From: VGCC01 sp964495555
GTDB taxonomy: Bacteria > Actinomycetota > Actinomycetes > S36-B12
NCBI GenBank assembly: GCA_964495555.1
Contig: CAZBWA010000005.1
Location: 1 to 61,970, forward strand
Length of the DNA: 61,970 nucleotides
Reading direction: 5' to 3'
The notes beneath the pieces are model-generated. The model was not told the DNA's origin. It did no database searches and worked only from the letters and a program-made list of their open reading frames with translations. A program made the translations under genes and the position numbers. Positions within the stretch are counted from its first letter, which is position 1; every line of letters starts with the position of its first letter. This document shows, piece by piece, positions 7,970-15,931 of the stretch.

Positions 7970-9615
7970 CGGACGCTTCGGCAGCATCGACGCACACGGG
8001 GGGAGACCCCACCCAGACTTCGGCATGGCAACGGCTCCAGCACCTCGCTTCGTCGGTGGGGCGCACGCCGATTCGCGTTGTGGCACAGCGCCCGAGGGAA
8101 GGGCTGCTCCTCTCCGGCGCGGGGTGGGAGCTGGATCTGACACGCCAGCGCGTGGATTCCGAGGTCGTGGCCGCGCTCCTGAGTCTTGCGGAAGAGACGG
8201 GGGTCCCGGAGGCCCGGGCTGCGATGCGGGCCGGCGAACACATCAATACGACGGAGGATCGCGCGGTGCTGCATATGGCGCTGCGCTCCGAGCCCGGGGA
8301 GTCCTGGAACGACGCAGGAGTGCCCGTGACGGAGTCGGTTCACGATGCGCTCGCTCGCATGACGGCCCTCGCGGAGGCGATCCGCTCGGGACGATGGAAG
8401 GGCGCGACGGGCAAGCGCATCACGCGCATCGTGAACATCGGGATCGGTGGGTCGGACCTCGGGCCTGCCATGGTCTATCAAGCCCTCGCCGACTACAGAG
8501 ATCCGAACATCTCCTGCGTATTCGTCTCGAACGTGGACCCAGCCGATATTCAGGACGCACTCTCAGCTAGCGCGCCGGACGAGACGCTGGTCATCGTCTC
8601 GTCCAAGACGTTCACGACACGGGAAACGATGGCTAATGCCGACGTGGCTCGCGCGTGGATCGTCGAGGCGTTGGGGGAGGCAGCCGTGGCGCGGCACTTC
8701 CTTGCCGTCTCGACGAACGTGGATGCCGCCGTCGCCTTCGGAATCCCCGGAGACTCGGTGGTCGGATTCTGGGAGTGGGTCGGAGGCCGGTACTCCGTGG
8801 ATTCCGCCATCGGTCTCAGCGTCATGATCGCCATCGGGCCGGAGGCGTTCCACGACCTGCTGCGCGGATTTCGCGAAATGGACCAGCACTTCCTCTCCGC
8901 TCCACTGGGCGCCAACCTGCCCGTGGTGATGGCCCTCTGCGGGATCTGGAATCGCTGTTTCCTCGGTATCGAGTCCGTGGCCGTGCTTCCGTATTCCCAT
9001 CGCCTCGCACGCTTCCCTGCGTACCTGCAACAACTCACAATGGAAAGCAACGGGAAATCGGTGCGCAAGGATGGGTCACGTCTGACGTACCCCAGTTCTC
9101 CCGTCTACTGGGGGGAACCCGGTACCAACGGACAGCACTCCTTCTTCCAGCTACTCCACCAGGGAACATCCGATGTCGCCTGCGACATCATCGTGCTCGC
9201 GAATTCACCGTGCGAACCGGACACTCAGCACGAGGCACTGGTCGCCAACGCACTCGCCCAGGCATCCATCCTCAGCATGGGCTACTCCGCCGAGGAACTT
9301 CGGGATGAGGGAATCGATCCTTCATTGATCCCGCACAAGGTCATGCCGGGCAACCGTCCCGTGACTCTCCTGATGACTCGGAGCCTGACGCCGCGCACCC
9401 TCGGCGCCTTGATCGCACTCTACGAACATGTGGTGTTCGTCCAGGGTGTCGTGTGGGGGATCAATTCCTTCGACCAGTGGGGCGTGGAACTCGGTAAGCG
9501 GGTAGCGACGGGGATCGAGAAGGACATCCACGATGGTCGCTGGGATGACCCGGACCTGGATACGCCCACGCAGGCTTCGCTGCGCCTCTACCTGGGGCTG
9601 CGTTCAGAAGGCTGA
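7966..9615 (+). CDS. pgi: Glucose-6-phosphate isomerase
   Basis: A 549-residue phosphoglucose isomerase that interconverts glucose-6-phosphate and fructose-6-phosphate in glycolysis and gluconeogenesis. The sugar-binding IGIGGSDLGPAMVY, the active-site region VSSKTFTTRETM, GNRPVTLL and the C-terminal signature WGINSFDQWGVELGK are all present at normal length. The GTG start overlaps the mshC stop (GTGA), so the two are translationally coupled. The last 12 bases overlap the 3' end of the convergent PAC2 gene. Confidence 0.96.
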   Translation: MTDASAASTHTGGDPTQTSAWQRLQHLASSVGRTPIRVVAQRPREGLLLSGAGWELDLTRQRVDSEVVAALLSLAEETGVPEARAAMRAGEHINTTEDRAVLHMALRSEPGESWNDAGVPVTESVHDALARMTALAEAIRSGRWKGATGKRITRIVNIGIGGSDLGPAMVYQALADYRDPNISCVFVSNVDPADIQDALSASAPDETLVIVSSKTFTTRETMANADVARAWIVEALGEAAVARHFLAVSTNVDAAVAFGIPGDSVVGFWEWVGGRYSVDSAIGLSVMIAIGPEAFHDLLRGFREMDQHFLSAPLGANLPVVMALCGIWNRCFLGIESVAVLPYSHRLARFPAYLQQLTMESNGKSVRKDGSRLTYPSSPVYWGEPGTNGQHSFFQLLHQGTSDVACDIIVLANSPCEPDTQHEALVANALAQASILSMGYSAEELRDEGIDPSLIPHKVMPGNRPVTLLMTRSLTPRTLGALIALYEHVVFVQGVVWGINSFDQWGVELGKRVATGIEKDIHDGRWDDPDLDTPTQASLRLYLGLRSEG

Positions 9616-10452
9616 TCCGCGCCGTCGCAGATAGCGCTCGAATTCGCGTGCGATGGCTTCACCAGAAGCCTCCGGGAGTTCCGTCGTATCGCGCGCCTCT
9701 TCCAATTGGCGCACGTACTCGGCTACCTCCTCGTCGTCCTCCGCGAGCTCGTTCACCCCTATTTCCCAGGCACGCGCCTCCTCGACCAGATCGTCGAGTG
9801 GAACGGGAATGTCCAGGATGTCCTCCACCTTGCGCACGAGAGCGAGGGTCCCCTTCGGTGACGGAGCCTGCGACACGTAGTGGGGGATCGCGGCCCACAG
9901 GGAAACCGCCGGGATACCGAATCGTTCACATGCCTCCTGGAGGACACCGACGATCCCCGTGGGGCCCTCGTATGTCGATGCCTCCATGTCCAGATCGGCG
10001 CGCAGGCCGGGATCCGTGCAGGAGCCGGTGACGGGAACAGGTCGGCTGTGCGGGTTATCGGAGAGCAGTGCCGCAAGAGTCACGAACATCGAGATGTTCA
10101 ACTCGGCGGCGAGCCCAAGGATCTCACGCGAGAACTGCTGCCACTTCATGTTGGGTTCGATGCCCTGGACGAGAACCACGTCCCTAGGGAAAAGCGGGAC
10201 GCGAGCCACATAAAGACGCGTGGATGGCCACTGGAGCCTCCGGACACCGTCGCCATCGACGGAGATCAACGGACGATTCACCTGGTAGTCGTAGTACTCC
10301 TCGGAGTCCAACTCGGTGAGGGGTGTCGCCCCCCATACCTCCCGCAGGTGCTCCACGGCCGCCGATGCGGCTTCACCGGCGTCGTTCCAGCCCTCGAATG
10401 CGGCGATCATGACGGGGTCCGTCAGGGCCGGCAGGTCATCGAAGTCGATCAT
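9604..10452 (-). CDS. PAC2 family protein (proteasome assembly chaperone fold)
   Basis: A 282-residue PAC2-family protein. Diagnostic stretches are MIAAFEGWNDAGEAASAAVEHL near the start, VLVQGIEPNMKWQQFSREIL, and GIPAVSLWAAIPHYVSQAPSPKGTLALV. The fold is shared with eukaryotic proteasome-assembly chaperones. In actinobacteria the role is not established, though homologues sit near the proteasome locus, as here. The C-terminal third is acidic and probably helical. A GGGAG ribosome site lies 4 nt before the ATG and a TAGGCT -10 element about 20 nt upstream, so this transcript has a short leader. Confidence 0.9.
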   Translation of the reverse strand: MIDFDDLPALTDPVMIAAFEGWNDAGEAASAAVEHLREVWGATPLTELDSEEYYDYQVNRPLISVDGDGVRRLQWPSTRLYVARVPLFPRDVVLVQGIEPNMKWQQFSREILGLAAELNISMFVTLAALLSDNPHSRPVPVTGSCTDPGLRADLDMEASTYEGPTGIVGVLQEACERFGIPAVSLWAAIPHYVSQAPSPKGTLALVRKVEDILDIPVPLDDLVEEARAWEIGVNELAEDDEEVAEYVRQLEEARDTTELPEASGEAIAREFERYLRRRGSAF

Positions 10453-10472
10453 GCAACTCCCACATGTCGGCC

Positions 10473-10478
10473 AGCCTA
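10473..10478 (-). promoter_or_regulatory. -10 element (PAC2 gene)
   Basis: TAGGCT on the minus strand, 20 nt before the ATG at 10452, with a GGGAG Shine-Dalgarno between them. The arrangement is leadered, unlike most neighbours. Confidence 0.5.
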
Positions 10479-10504
10479 AGCCCGTAGGACCCAGGACACG
10501 GTGA

Positions 10505-10522
10505 CGCGCGGGGCCCCGCGCG
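10505..10522. repeat. 18-bp perfect palindrome between PAC2 gene and metH
   Basis: CGCGCGGGGCCCCGCGCG is a perfect 18-bp palindrome in the 91-bp divergent intergenic region. It lies just upstream of the metH -10 element, across the expected -35 zone. It could be an operator or a cruciform or hairpin element, or chance low complexity in GC-rich DNA. Confidence 0.55.
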
Positions 10523-10528
10523 GGGAAC

Positions 10529-10534
10529 TACGCT
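10529..10534 (+). promoter_or_regulatory. metH: -10 element (metH)
   Basis: TACGCT lies 9 nt before the metH ATG. A start of transcription 6-7 nt downstream would give a leader of only 2-3 nt, so this is nearly leaderless. Confidence 0.5.
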
Positions 10535-10543
10535 CGGACCGTC

Positions 10544-13500
10544 ATGACCACCGTTCTGCCTACCTCCGGCCCAGGGTCGCTCCGCGAGGCGTGGTCCTCG
10601 CGAGTGGTCGTGGCGGATGGGGCCATGGGCACGATGCTCCAGGCTCGGAACCCCTCCCTGGAGGATTTCGAGGGGCATGAGGGCTGCAACGAGATCCTCA
10701 ACGTCACCCGACCCGATGTAGTGGCCGACGTCCACGCCGCTTACCTGGATGTCGGAGCCGACTGTGTCGAGACGAACACATTCGGCGCGAACCTGGCCAA
10801 CCTCGGTGAATACGGCATCTCCGACCGCATCTATGAATTGGCCGCCGCAGGCGCGGCCATCGCCCGCAGCGCCGCCGACGCGCGGTCGACCCCCGAGAGG
10901 CCGCGATGGGTGCTGGGCTCGGTGGGGCCTGGCACCAAGTTGCCGTCGCTCGGCCATGTGAGTTTCCGCGAGTTACGGGACAGTTATCGCGTCCAGGTGG
11001 AGGGCCTCATCGATGGTGGTGTCGATGCCATTCTGATCGAGACCGCCCAGGACCTGCTCCAGGCCAAGGCTGCGCTCATCGGTGCCCGGCGCGCGTTGGA
11101 TTCCGCGGGACTCGATCTCCCCGTCATCGCGCAGGTGACCGTCGAGACGACGGGGACGATGCTTCTCGGGTCCGAGATCGGTGCTGCGCTCACAGCCCTC
11201 GAGCCGCTCGGGATCGATGTCATTGGGCTGAACTGTGCGACAGGCCCGTTGGAGATGAGCGAGCACCTGCGGACTCTGAGCCAGCAGGCCCGCATCCGAC
11301 TGAGCGCGATGCCCAACGCAGGCCTGCCGATCATTACGTCGGATGGCGCGTACTACCCGCTGACCGCTGAGGAACTCGCGGATGCACACGAGGACTTCGT
11401 ACTCGAATACGGGCTGTCGCTCGTGGGTGGCTGCTGCGGGACGACACCCGAGCACATTGGGGCCCTCGTAGAGCGCATGTCCGGACTGACCGTGCGCGCA
11501 CGGGAACCCCAGCCGGTCTCCGCCGTCGCGAGCCTGTATCAGCAGGTGCCCCTCGTTCAGGACTCCACGTACCTGTCCATCGGTGAACGCACCAACGCGA
11601 ACGGCTCGAAGGCTTTTCGCGAGGCGATGCTCGATCAGTCCTGGGAGCGGTGTGTGGAGATCGCGCGTGATCAGATCCGCGACGGCGCCCACGTCCTGGA
11701 CCTCTGCGTGGACTACGTCGGTAGGGACGGCGTAGAGGACATGTCCGAGATGGCATTCAGGCTTGCGACGGCCTCGACGTTGCCGGTGATGCTCGATTCG
11801 ACCGAGCCTGGTGTCCTGGAAGCCGGACTCGAAAGACTCGGGGGTCGATCGATCATCAACTCGGTGAACTTCGAAGATGGTGAAGGACCCGAGTCGAGGT
11901 TCGCCCGCACGATGCCCCTGATCGTGGAGCACGGAGCCGCAGTGGTCGCCCTGACCATCGACGAAGAGGGTCAGGCGCGCACCCGTGAGTGGAAGGTGCG
12001 TGTGGCCTCGCGGCTTATCGACACGCTCGTGCAGGACTGGGGGATGAGGGTCGAAGACATCCTCGTCGATCCGCTCACGTTCCCGATCGCCACAGGTCAA
12101 GAGGAGACGAGGCGGGATGGCATAGAGACGATCGAGGCAATCCGGGAGATCCGTCGTCTCTATCCGGACGTCAACACAGTGCTGGGCCTGTCGAACGTGT
12201 CGTTCGGGTTGAACCCTGCTGCCCGTCAGGTGCTGAATTCAGTGTTCCTCCACGAGTGCACCGCCGCAGGCCTGACGTCGGCGATCCTGCACGCCTCCAA
12301 GATCCTCCCGATGAATCGCATCGACCCCGAGCACCGCGCGGTCGCACTCGACCTCATCTACGACCGACGGCGCTTCGACGATGCAGGCCTGGTCACCTAC
12401 GACCCGCTCCAAAGGTTCCTCGAGCTGTTCGAGGGTGCGGAGACGACATCGCTTCGTGCCTCGAAGGCGGAAGAGCTGGCCAGCCTTCCCCTACGCGAGC
12501 GTCTCGAGCGCCGCATCATCGACGGAGAACGCCAGGGTCTCGACCAGGATCTCGATGCCGCTCTCGCCGAGATGAGCGCACTCCAGATTGTCAACGACCA
12601 CCTGCTGACCGGAATGAAGGTCGTCGGGGATCTCTTCGGGTCGGGAGAGATGCAACTTCCCTTCGTCCTGCAAAGCGCCGAGGTGATGAAGGCCGCTGTC
12701 GCCTACCTGGAACCCCACATGGACCGCACAGATGAGTCGGGCAAGGGGACCATGGTGCTCGCTACGGTCAAGGGGGACGTGCACGACATCGGCAAAAACC
12801 TCGTGGACATCATCCTCAGCAACAACGGGTACAACGTCGTCAACATCGGAATCAAGCAGCCGATCACCACCATCATCGAGGCAGCCGAGCAACACGACGC
12901 CGATGTGATCGGCATGAGCGGGTTGCTTGTGAAGAGCACCGTGATCATGAAGGAGAACCTGGAGGAAATGAACGCACGGGGTATCGCGGCACGCTTCCCC
13001 GTGATCCTCGGTGGTGCAGCCCTCACACGCGCTTACGTCGAGCAGGACCTCGCCGAGTTGTACATGGGTGATGTCCGCTACGCACGGGATGCCTTCGAAG
13101 GACTGAAGTTGATGGACATCATCATGGCCATCAAGAAGGGAGACACCGAGGCCCGGCTTCCGGAGCCTCGCCGTCGCCGTGTGGCGCGCACATCCGCCGT
13201 CGCACGTGTCGCCGAGGCGGATCTGCCCGAACGTTCCGACGTGGATGTCGATAACCCTGTGCCTCAGCCTCCGTTCTGGGGGGATCGCATCGTTCGCGGT
13301 ATACCTCTGGCGGAGTACCTGCCGTATCTCGACGAGAGGGCCCTCTTCATGGGTCAGTGGGGGCTCAAGTCGTCGCGGGGAGATGGGCCCAGCTACGAGG
13401 AACTCGTGGAGTCGGAGGGTCGGCCGCGGCTGCGCTACTGGCTCGATCGGATCCAGACGGAATCCATGATCGAGCCGGCGGTCGTGTACGGCTACTTCCC

Positions 13501-14056
13501 CTGTGTCGCGCACGGGAACACTCTCGACGTGCTCGATTTCGACGGCGACGAGGTTCGGGAGAGCTTCACCTTCCCCCGACAGCGACGAGGCCGATTTCTC
13601 TGTCTGTCGGACTTCTTCCGACCGCGCTCGAGTGGCCAGAAGGATGTCGTGGCCTTCGACGTCGTCACCATGGGTCGCGCAGCATCCGAGGCCACGGCAC
13701 GGCTCTTCGCAGAGGACGCCTATCGGGACTATTTGGAATTGCACGGGCTGAGCGTCCAGCTCACCGAGGCACTGGCGGAGTACTGGCATGCCCGCATCCG
13801 ATCGGAGCTCGGATTCGCCGATGAGGACGAGCACGACATGGACATCTTGATCAGTAAGCAGGGGTACCGGGGATCGCGCTATTCCTTCGGGTACCCCGCG
13901 TGTCCCGACCTCGAGCTCCAGGTAGGACTCTTCGAGCTGCTTCGCCCAGAGCGCATCGGTGTGGAGTTGTCCGAGGAATTCCAGATCCACCCGGAGCAGT
14001 CGACCAGCGCGATCATCGTCCACCATCCGGAGGCGAAGTACTTCAACGCGGTGTGA
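10544..14056 (+). CDS. metH: Cobalamin-dependent methionine synthase
   Basis: A full four-module MetH of 1170 residues that transfers a methyl group from 5-methyltetrahydrofolate to homocysteine via methylcobalamin. The homocysteine domain has zinc ligands in GLNCATGP (about 230) and GGCCGTTPEHI (about 300). The pterin domain opens with SIGERTNANGSKAF. The B12-binding His is in VKGDVHDIGKN (about 745). The C-terminal part carries the AdoMet reactivation domain (YRGSRYSFGYPACPDLE). I see no cobalamin riboswitch in the short upstream region. The stop touches the stop of the convergent nuclease gene. Confidence 0.97.
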   Translation: MTTVLPTSGPGSLREAWSSRVVVADGAMGTMLQARNPSLEDFEGHEGCNEILNVTRPDVVADVHAAYLDVGADCVETNTFGANLANLGEYGISDRIYELAAAGAAIARSAADARSTPERPRWVLGSVGPGTKLPSLGHVSFRELRDSYRVQVEGLIDGGVDAILIETAQDLLQAKAALIGARRALDSAGLDLPVIAQVTVETTGTMLLGSEIGAALTALEPLGIDVIGLNCATGPLEMSEHLRTLSQQARIRLSAMPNAGLPIITSDGAYYPLTAEELADAHEDFVLEYGLSLVGGCCGTTPEHIGALVERMSGLTVRAREPQPVSAVASLYQQVPLVQDSTYLSIGERTNANGSKAFREAMLDQSWERCVEIARDQIRDGAHVLDLCVDYVGRDGVEDMSEMAFRLATASTLPVMLDSTEPGVLEAGLERLGGRSIINSVNFEDGEGPESRFARTMPLIVEHGAAVVALTIDEEGQARTREWKVRVASRLIDTLVQDWGMRVEDILVDPLTFPIATGQEETRRDGIETIEAIREIRRLYPDVNTVLGLSNVSFGLNPAARQVLNSVFLHECTAAGLTSAILHASKILPMNRIDPEHRAVALDLIYDRRRFDDAGLVTYDPLQRFLELFEGAETTSLRASKAEELASLPLRERLERRIIDGERQGLDQDLDAALAEMSALQIVNDHLLTGMKVVGDLFGSGEMQLPFVLQSAEVMKAAVAYLEPHMDRTDESGKGTMVLATVKGDVHDIGKNLVDIILSNNGYNVVNIGIKQPITTIIEAAEQHDADVIGMSGLLVKSTVIMKENLEEMNARGIAARFPVILGGAALTRAYVEQDLAELYMGDVRYARDAFEGLKLMDIIMAIKKGDTEARLPEPRRRRVARTSAVARVAEADLPERSDVDVDNPVPQPPFWGDRIVRGIPLAEYLPYLDERALFMGQWGLKSSRGDGPSYEELVESEGRPRLRYWLDRIQTESMIEPAVVYGYFPCVAHGNTLDVLDFDGDEVRESFTFPRQRRGRFLCLSDFFRPRSSGQKDVVAFDVVTMGRAASEATARLFAEDAYRDYLELHGLSVQLTEALAEYWHARIRSELGFADEDEHDMDILISKQGYRGSRYSFGYPACPDLELQVGLFELLRPERIGVELSEEFQIHPEQSTSAIIVHHPEAKYFNAV

Positions 14057-14929
14057 TCAGGGGTCCTCGCGCACGACGGGTTCGAGAAGCGCAGACACGT
14101 CCGGCATGGATGGTGGGGTGCCGTCGAAAGCAGGACATAACTCCCGGTAGGAGCACCAGTCGCACAGTCGCGACGGGGACGGCGTGAAGCCTTCCCGCAC
14201 GGCCTGCCGGATCGCATCGCGGATGGCCAGGATCGCGGATTCCGTGGCCAGGAGTTGATCCTCCGTGGGCTCCAGCCGCAGGATCTGACCGTTTCCGAGG
14301 TACATCAGTTGCAGCATCGACGGCACAACTCCCGAGATGCGCCACCACAGCAACGCGTAGAACCGCATCTGGAACATCGCCTTGGACTCGAATCGAGGGC
14401 CAGGGGCTCGACCTGTCTTGTAGTCGACGATGCGCACACGACCGTCCGGTGCGATCTCGACGCGGTCGATGAACCCGCGCCCGTGGAATCCGGACTCTAA
14501 CTCGGCGCTGACCGCCAACTCGCGGGCGTGTGGGGTGATCCGGGCGGGATCTTCCAAAGCGAAATACGTCTCGAGCAGGGGTCCCGCGGGTCGGAGTATG
14601 GATTCGGCCACGTCGTCCGCGGGCAGATCGGGACGCAGTTCGGCCCGAAGAGCCGCAAAGGACTCGGGCTCCTCGCGTTCGAGACGTGCGAGGGCCTCGC
14701 GGACCAGAACCGTGGCCGCGGGGAGGGTCCTCTCCGCCGGATCAAGCGTGAAGAGGTGCTCCAGGGCCTCGTGCACGAGGGTGCCACGCAGAGCTGCCGG
14801 TGACGGGTCCTCGGGAAGACGATCGATGGATCGCAGTCGATACAGGAGCGGACATGTCTGGAAGTCATTGGCGCGAGACGGGGAGAGCGACTGCGGATAC
14901 GCGTCCGCGGTCGGGGCGTTCGCGTTCAT
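14057..14929 (-). CDS. RecB-family PD-(D/E)XK nuclease with predicted Fe-S cluster
   Basis: A 290-residue single-domain nuclease. LRGTLVHEALEHLF carries the first metal-binding His. GFIDRVEIAPDGRVRIVDYKTGRAPG gives the D-(D)YK core of the PD-(D/E)XK fold. Four cysteines, Cys26 and Cys256/259/265 (CDWCSYRELC), match the AddB/Cas4 [4Fe-4S] staple. Similar stand-alone proteins occur across actinobacteria and are annotated as RecB-family exonucleases; their biological target is not known. No cas genes are nearby, so I do not call it Cas4. It is expressed divergently from trmI from an apparently leaderless start. Confidence 0.88.
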   Translation of the reverse strand: MNANAPTADAYPQSLSPSRANDFQTCPLLYRLRSIDRLPEDPSPAALRGTLVHEALEHLFTLDPAERTLPAATVLVREALARLEREEPESFAALRAELRPDLPADDVAESILRPAGPLLETYFALEDPARITPHARELAVSAELESGFHGRGFIDRVEIAPDGRVRIVDYKTGRAPGPRFESKAMFQMRFYALLWWRISGVVPSMLQLMYLGNGQILRLEPTEDQLLATESAILAIRDAIRQAVREGFTPSPSRLCDWCSYRELCPAFDGTPPSMPDVSALLEPVVREDP

Positions 14930-14935
14930 TCATGC

Positions 14936-14941
14936 ACCCTA
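14936..14941 (-). promoter_or_regulatory. -10 element, leaderless (RecB-family nuclease)
   Basis: TAGGGT on the minus strand, 6 nt from the ATG at 14929. It selects that ATG rather than the out-of-frame ATG inside the spacer. Confidence 0.6.
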
Positions 14942-14949
14942 GTGATCGG

Positions 14950-14955
14950 TAGGGT
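14950..14955 (+). promoter_or_regulatory. trmI: -10 element, leaderless (trmI)
   Basis: TAGGGT, then 6 nt, then the GTG at 14962. It lies only 8 bp from the opposing minus-strand -10 element, so the two promoters physically overlap. Confidence 0.65.
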
Positions 14956-14961
14956 CGTTTC

Positions 14962-15906
14962 GTGCCCCGTCGTCCTGTCCACCCACCTGCACCCCGGTCT
15001 CCAGTGGAAGCTCGAGCACGGCGATCGGACACATTCGAGGCAGGCGACCTGGTCCACGTCATCGACCCTCGCAAGAACAAGTACACGGTCACCTTGCTTC
15101 CCGAGGGAGTACTGCACACCCATCGGGGTCAGATTCCCCACGAGATGGTGATCGGATCGAGATCGGGCGTCACGGTCGAGTCCTCCAAGGGTGTGACATT
15201 CCTGGTCATGCGCCCACAACTCGATGACTACGTGCTCGGTATGCCTCGTGGTGCGGCCGTGATCTACCCGAAGGACGCGGCACGCATCGTCGCTCTCGCG
15301 GACCTTGGCCCCGGTTCTTCCGTCATCGAGGCAGGTGCGGGGTCCGGCGCACTCACGTGTTTCTTGCTCCGCGCTGCAGGCCCGCAGGGCCAGGTCGTGT
15401 CCGTCGAGGCGCGTGAGGATTTCGCAGAGATCGCCACCGAGAACGTGTGCCGATGGTTCGGGGGACATCCCACGAGTTGGACCATGTGCGTCGGAGGGTT
15501 CAATGAGATCGCGGACCGTGGTGAGGAATCGTCGGTGGACGCCGTCATCCTGGACATGCTGGCTCCGTGGGAGTGTCTAGCCTCCGCGGCGCGGATCCTC
15601 CGTCCGGGCGGTGCGCTCGTGTCCTACATCGCGACCACGACTCAGATGTCGCGGGTGGTGGAGGAGATGCGAGCCGCGGACTGCTGGGTCGAACCTCGTG
15701 GTGAGGAGCTCCTCGTGCGCACCTGGCATCTCGACGGACTGTCGGTCAGGCCGGATCACCGCATGAACGGCCACACCGGGTTCCTGGTCGCGACGAGACG
15801 TATGGCCAGCGGAGTGACTCCGCCGCGACGACACCGCCGTCCGGCTCCCGGCGCTTACGGTGAGGACTACGCGGGTCCGAAGGCGCCCGACGTCGAGTCC
15901 GGTTAG
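14962..15906 (+). CDS. trmI: tRNA (adenine-58-N1)-methyltransferase
   Basis: A 314-residue class I AdoMet-dependent methyltransferase of the TrmI family, which makes m1A58 in the T-loop of tRNAs. Motif I is VIEAGAGSGALTCFLL, followed by the acidic motif II region (VVSVEAREDF) and VDAVILDMLAPWE. The N-terminal segment DLVHVIDPRKNKYTVTLLPEGVLHTHRGQIPHE is the small beta domain typical of actinobacterial TrmI. The first 24 residues are Pro/Arg-rich and poorly conserved. The GTG start is set by the leaderless promoter. Its TAG stop doubles as the start of the -10 element of arc. Confidence 0.93.
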   Translation: MPRRPVHPPAPRSPVEARARRSDTFEAGDLVHVIDPRKNKYTVTLLPEGVLHTHRGQIPHEMVIGSRSGVTVESSKGVTFLVMRPQLDDYVLGMPRGAAVIYPKDAARIVALADLGPGSSVIEAGAGSGALTCFLLRAAGPQGQVVSVEAREDFAEIATENVCRWFGGHPTSWTMCVGGFNEIADRGEESSVDAVILDMLAPWECLASAARILRPGGALVSYIATTTQMSRVVEEMRAADCWVEPRGEELLVRTWHLDGLSVRPDHRMNGHTGFLVATRRMASGVTPPRRHRRPAPGAYGEDYAGPKAPDVESG

Positions 15907-15909
15907 AGT
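15904..15909 (+). promoter_or_regulatory. arc: -10 element built on the trmI stop codon (arc promoter)
   Basis: TAGAGT overlaps the trmI TAG stop (15904-15906). A start of transcription 6-7 nt downstream leaves a short leader containing the purine-rich AGAGGAGC ribosome site before the arc ATG at 15932. Confidence 0.55.
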
Positions 15910-15931
15910 CGAGAGAAGCGAGAGGAGCAAC

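Noticed and set aside
10505..10522. The 18-bp palindrome before metH as an intrinsic terminator.
   Set aside because: It lies between two divergent starts, has no downstream U-tract, and no gene ends there.
14057..14929. The RecB-family nuclease as Cas4.
   Set aside because: There is no CRISPR array and no other cas gene in the window. Stand-alone homologues are common in actinobacteria.
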